Below, piece by piece: positions 61,262 through 64,000 of a stretch of DNA of 64,000 nucleotides (its first letter is position 1; each line of letters begins with the position of its first letter). Under the pieces are notes generated by a model, which saw nothing but the letters and a program-made list of their open reading frames with translations, searched no databases and was not told the DNA's origin. Source of the DNA: Chryseobacterium contaminans (GTDB lineage Bacteria; Bacteroidota; Bacteroidia; Flavobacteriales; Weeksellaceae); the NCBI RefSeq assembly GCF_001684955.1, contig NZ_MAYF01000301.1:28190-92189 (forward strand). The letters are read 5' to 3'. A program made the translations under genes and the position numbers.

Positions 61262-63529
61262 ATGACTTTTGATATTGATATGATCAAAAAAGTGTATGAG
61301 CGTTACCCTGAAAGAATTGCAGCAGCAAGACAAATTGTGGGAAAACCTCTTACCCTTTCAGAAAAAATTCTTTACACCCACCTTTGGGAAGGAAATGCTA
61401 CACAGGCATATGAAAGAGGAAACTCTTATGTAGATTTTGCACCGGACAGAGTAGCTATGCAGGATGCCACTGCGCAGATGGCGCTTTTACAATTCATGCA
61501 GGCTGGAAAAGCTAAAGTGGCTGTTCCATCAACAGCTCACGCGGATCACCTGATCCAGGCTAAAGTAGGTGCTGATAAAGATTTACAGGAAGGGATCAAC
61601 AAAAACTCTGAGGTGTTCAACTTCTTAAGTTCTGTATGTGATAAATACGGAATCGGGTTCTGGAAACCGGGAGCAGGGATCATTCACCAGGTTGTATTGG
61701 AAAATTACGCTTTCCCTGGAGGTATGATGATTGGGACCGACTCTCACACCGTAAATGCTGGCGGACTAGGAATGGTTGCCATTGGTGTAGGTGGTGCTGA
61801 TGCAGTAGATGTAATGGCAGGAATGGCGTGGGAACTTAAAATGCCTAAACTTATCGGGGTTAAATTAACCGGTAAAATGAACGGATGGACTTCTGCTAAA
61901 GATGTCATCTTAAAAGTGGCAGGAATCCTTACTGTAAAAGGAGGTACCGGATGCATCGTGGAATATTTCGGTGAAGGGGCAGAATCTCTTTCTGCAACAG
62001 GTAAAGGTACCATCTGTAATATGGGTGCTGAAATTGGAGCCACCACTTCTACTTTCGGGTATGATGATTCTATGAGAAGATATCTTGCGGCTACCGGAAG
62101 ACAGGATGTAGTAGATGCAGCTGATAAAATTGCAGAACACTTAACAGGAGATGCTGAGGTATACGCTAATCCTGAACAATATTTTGACCAATTAATTGAA
62201 ATTAACCTTTCTGAACTCACTCCACACTTAAACGGGCCTTTCACTCCGGACTTAGCGACTCCAGTTGCTGAATTCAGAGCTAAAGCGGAAGCAAACGGTT
62301 GGCCTTTAGAGGTTGAGTGGGCATTGATTGGTTCTTGTACCAACTCTTCTTATGAAGACTTATCAAGAGCGGCTTCTATTGTAGAAGATGCAGTATCAAA
62401 AGGAGTAAAACCTAAAGCAATTTTAGGAATCAACCCTGGTTCTGAGCAAGTGAAATTCACAGCAGAAAGAGATGGTTTCTTAAATTCTTTCAGAAAATTT
62501 GAAAACGCAAGAATCTTTACCAATGCTTGTGGTCCTTGTATCGGACAATGGGACAGAGAAGGAGCAGATAAAGGGGAGAAAAACTCTATTATTCACTCTT
62601 TCAACAGAAACTTTGCAAAAAGAGCTGATGGTAATCCAAATACCCATGCATTTGTAGCTTCTCCTGAAATGGTAGCTGCTGTGGCCATCTCTGGTAGATT
62701 AGATTTCAATCCTATTACAGATACTTTAACGAACGAAGCCGGTGAGCAGGTAAAACTTGACGAGCCTAAAGGATATGAACTTCCTGCAAAAGGATTTGCT
62801 GTGGATGACAACGGATATCAGGCTCCTTCTGAAGATGGTTCTAAAGTAGTTGTTAACGTAAGTCCTACTTCAGACAGACTTCAGTTATTAGAGGAATTCC
62901 CTGCCTGGGACGGCAAAAATATTACAGGAGCGAAAGTATTGATCAAAGCGTTCGGAAAATGTACTACTGACCACATTTCTATGGCTGGACCATGGTTGAA
63001 ATACAGAGGTCACTTAGACAATATTTCAAACAACATGCTGATTGGAGCTGTAAACGCTTACAATATGGAAACCAACCATGTTAAAAACGAATTAACGGGT
63101 GAATATGGGGAAGTTCCTGCTGTACAAAGAGCTTATAAAGCAGCAGGTGTTCCAACTATTGTTGTAGGGGACCAAAACTACGGTGAAGGTTCTTCAAGAG
63201 AGCATGCGGCGATGGAACCTAGACACCTTGGTGTAAAAGCTGTATTGGTAAAATCATTTGCGAGAATCCACGAAACCAACCTTAAAAAACAAGGTATGCT
63301 TGCATTAACCTTTGCTAATGAGGCAGATTATGATAAAATCCAGGAAGATGACACCGTTAACTTCTTAGACCTTGACCAGTTTGCTCCGGGAAAACAACTG
63401 ACTTTAGAATTCATCCACAAAGATGGAACTAAAGACATCATTATGGCAAACCACACTTACAACGATCAGCAGATTGACTGGTTCAAAGCTGGCTCTGCAC
63501 TGAACTTGATTAAACAACAAGAGAAATAA
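61262..63529 (+). CDS. aconitate hydratase (AcnA/mitochondrial type)
   Basis: A 755-residue aconitase of the eukaryotic mitochondrial type, shorter than bacterial AcnA/IRP1 (about 890). The cluster ligands are visible in [15 protein letters not shown] and [15 protein letters not shown]. Substrate-binding Arg regions include [17 protein letters not shown]. It catalyses the same citrate/isocitrate reaction as AcnB. The next gene on the right is the IS3 transposase, 49 bp beyond the stop in converging orientation. Confidence 0.95.
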   Translation: MTFDIDMIKKVYERYPERIAAARQIVGKPLTLSEKILYTHLWEGNATQAYERGNSYVDFAPDRVAMQDATAQMALLQFMQAGKAKVAVPSTAHADHLIQAKVGADKDLQEGINKNSEVFNFLSSVCDKYGIGFWKPGAGIIHQVVLENYAFPGGMMIGTDSHTVNAGGLGMVAIGVGGADAVDVMAGMAWELKMPKLIGVKLTGKMNGWTSAKDVILKVAGILTVKGGTGCIVEYFGEGAESLSATGKGTICNMGAEIGATTSTFGYDDSMRRYLAATGRQDVVDAADKIAEHLTGDAEVYANPEQYFDQLIEINLSELTPHLNGPFTPDLATPVAEFRAKAEANGWPLEVEWALIGSCTNSSYEDLSRAASIVEDAVSKGVKPKAILGINPGSEQVKFTAERDGFLNSFRKFENARIFTNACGPCIGQWDREGADKGEKNSIIHSFNRNFAKRADGNPNTHAFVASPEMVAAVAISGRLDFNPITDTLTNEAGEQVKLDEPKGYELPAKGFAVDDNGYQAPSEDGSKVVVNVSPTSDRLQLLEEFPAWDGKNITGAKVLIKAFGKCTTDHISMAGPWLKYRGHLDNISNNMLIGAVNAYNMETNHVKNELTGEYGEVPAVQRAYKAAGVPTIVVGDQNYGEGSSREHAAMEPRHLGVKAVLVKSFARIHETNLKKQGMLALTFANEADYDKIQEDDTVNFLDLDQFAPGKQLTLEFIHKDGTKDIIMANHTYNDQQIDWFKAGSALNLIKQQEK

Positions 63530-63549
63530 GAATTAATTGTTAGATCGAT

Positions 63550-64000
63550 TGAGTCGTCCTAAAATAGGTTGACATAAATTAAACAATATTTGATCCGGAG
63601 AGATGTTTTATTTCTTCGGATTTTTTATGCACTTTATCTGGAGTTTGCATATTAAGGCTTAAATGTGGTCTCTTAGTATTATAAAGATAAATACTTTCTT
63701 TTACTAATGAGTTTAGATCTTTCATATTCTTTGTTTTGTAAAAAAGGAATTCTTGTTTCAATATTCCGTTAATCCTTTCTGCCAGTGCATTTTGGTAGCA
63801 ATCATAACCATCAGTCATTGACGGTTTGATTTCATTCTTATTCAGTATTTTCTGGTAGTAACCAGAGCAATACTGCAAACCTCTGTCTGAATGATGGATT
63901 AATGGATCACTTGAACTTCTATTTTTTATTGCCATTTTTAAAGCTTTTGCAACATTTTCAGTGTTCATATTTGAACTTAATGAATATCCCATTATCTTTC
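63550..64000. mobile_element. IS3-family insertion sequence, one end
   Basis: The element's terminal repeat begins at 63550-63575 (TGAGTCGTCC then TAAAATAGGTTGACA), the standard TG-start and GGTTGACA form of IS150-group IS3 elements. The transposase gene reads towards this end (minus strand), and the window stops inside the element. The inner boundary follows the aconitase stop by only 21 bp. The full length and the other terminus are outside. Confidence 0.85.
63579..64000 (-). CDS. IS3-family transposase (OrfB), C-terminal part
   Basis: The frame is open from the window edge (no start within it), with 140 residues visible. It carries the rve/DDE catalytic core: KIMGYSLSSN, then HHSDRGLQYCSGYYQKIL (second catalytic Asp) and NALAERINGILKQE (catalytic Glu). 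This identifies an IS3-family OrfB product. It moves the element by the copy-paste route with a programmed frameshift OrfAB, which is not visible here. Codon use is not obviously different from the host. Confidence 0.92.
   Translation of the reverse strand, partial: KIMGYSLSSNMNTENVAKALKMAIKNRSSSDPLIHHSDRGLQYCSGYYQKILNKNEIKPSMTDGYDCYQNALAERINGILKQEFLFYKTKNMKDLNSLVKESIYLYNTKRPHLSLNMQTPDKVHKKSEEIKHLSGSNIV

Noticed and set aside
61744..62343. 199-codon open frame on the minus strand
   Set aside because: It lies entirely antisense inside the aconitase gene, has no recognisable motif and follows codon bias of the sense frame.
1..64000. tRNA and rRNA genes
   Set aside because: No cloverleaf with a GGTTCGAATCC-type arm or rRNA core segment was recognised on either strand; a covariance scan was not possible here.

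Overview
The window comes from the chromosome of a member of the Flavobacteriia, most likely Chryseobacterium or a close relative. The reasons are the flexirubin/aryl-polyene pigment locus, a tyrosine ammonia-lyase that closely resembles the characterised Flavobacterium johnsoniae enzyme, Bacteroidota-type promoter elements (TTTG / TAnnTTTG), AT-rich spacers, and family-typical genes such as the HU-CCDC81 protein, PepSY-like periplasmic proteins and a TonB-dependent receptor. No rRNA, tRNA or CRISPR array was seen.

Layout. 1-1173: the N-terminal part of an M16 zinc peptidase, cut by the window edge. 1608-25916: a pigment locus of about 24 kb. Its plus-strand arm (1608-14217) holds a putative HTH protein, a BtrH-like protein, an ABC exporter pair, a thioesterase, ketosynthases plus two degenerate (chain-length-factor-like) ketosynthases, an ACP, a polysaccharide deacetylase-like protein, a LolA-like carrier, a lipoprotein, a dehydratase, a secreted protein and a GT2-DUF2062 protein. 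Its minus-strand arm (14255-22564) converges on this at a shared terminator and holds a C45-type acyltransferase/hydrolase lipoprotein, a phytoene-desaturase-like FAD enzyme, an LpxL-like acyltransferase, a second ACP, another ketosynthase, FabG and tyrosine ammonia-lyase. A flavin-dependent halogenase-like gene is divergent from the lyase, and a PaaK-like ligase closes the locus. Together they can make 4-coumarate from tyrosine, activate it, extend it into an aryl polyene, tailor it and move it to the envelope. The resorcinol-forming enzymes DarA/DarB, expected for true flexirubins, are not in the window.

26003-35043: mostly housekeeping genes (M23 peptidase, ileS, a TraR/DksA protein, lspA, a SanA-like protein, trpS). 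35100-41857: a PepSY-associated two-component system, a HAD hydrolase, a 44-residue small protein, an ECF sigma factor, an envelope protein, and metK behind what reads as a SAM-II riboswitch. 42095-44667: divergent oxyR and katA. 44773-47485: enoyl-CoA hydratase, dCMP deaminase, xerD and a Nudix hydrolase. 47680-57871 (minus strand): c-type heme-binding protein, Ig-like lipoprotein, serine hydrolase, small hypothetical, D-2-hydroxyacid dehydrogenase, a frameshifted GxxExxY gene, acyl-CoA thioesterase, HU-CCDC81 protein, a TonB receptor under a TPP riboswitch, and a WG-repeat protein. 58163-63529: two aconitases in tandem (AcnB, then the AcnA/mitochondrial type). 63550-64000: one end of an IS3-family element.

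Several spacers carry dispersed palindromic repeats. One family sits only at ACP/ketosynthase junctions of the pigment locus. Another (GGCTAAAGCC) lies upstream of both aminoacyl-tRNA synthetase genes. The strongest non-coding signals are the SAM-II-like and TPP riboswitches and a pair of mutually exclusive pairings in the acnB leader.
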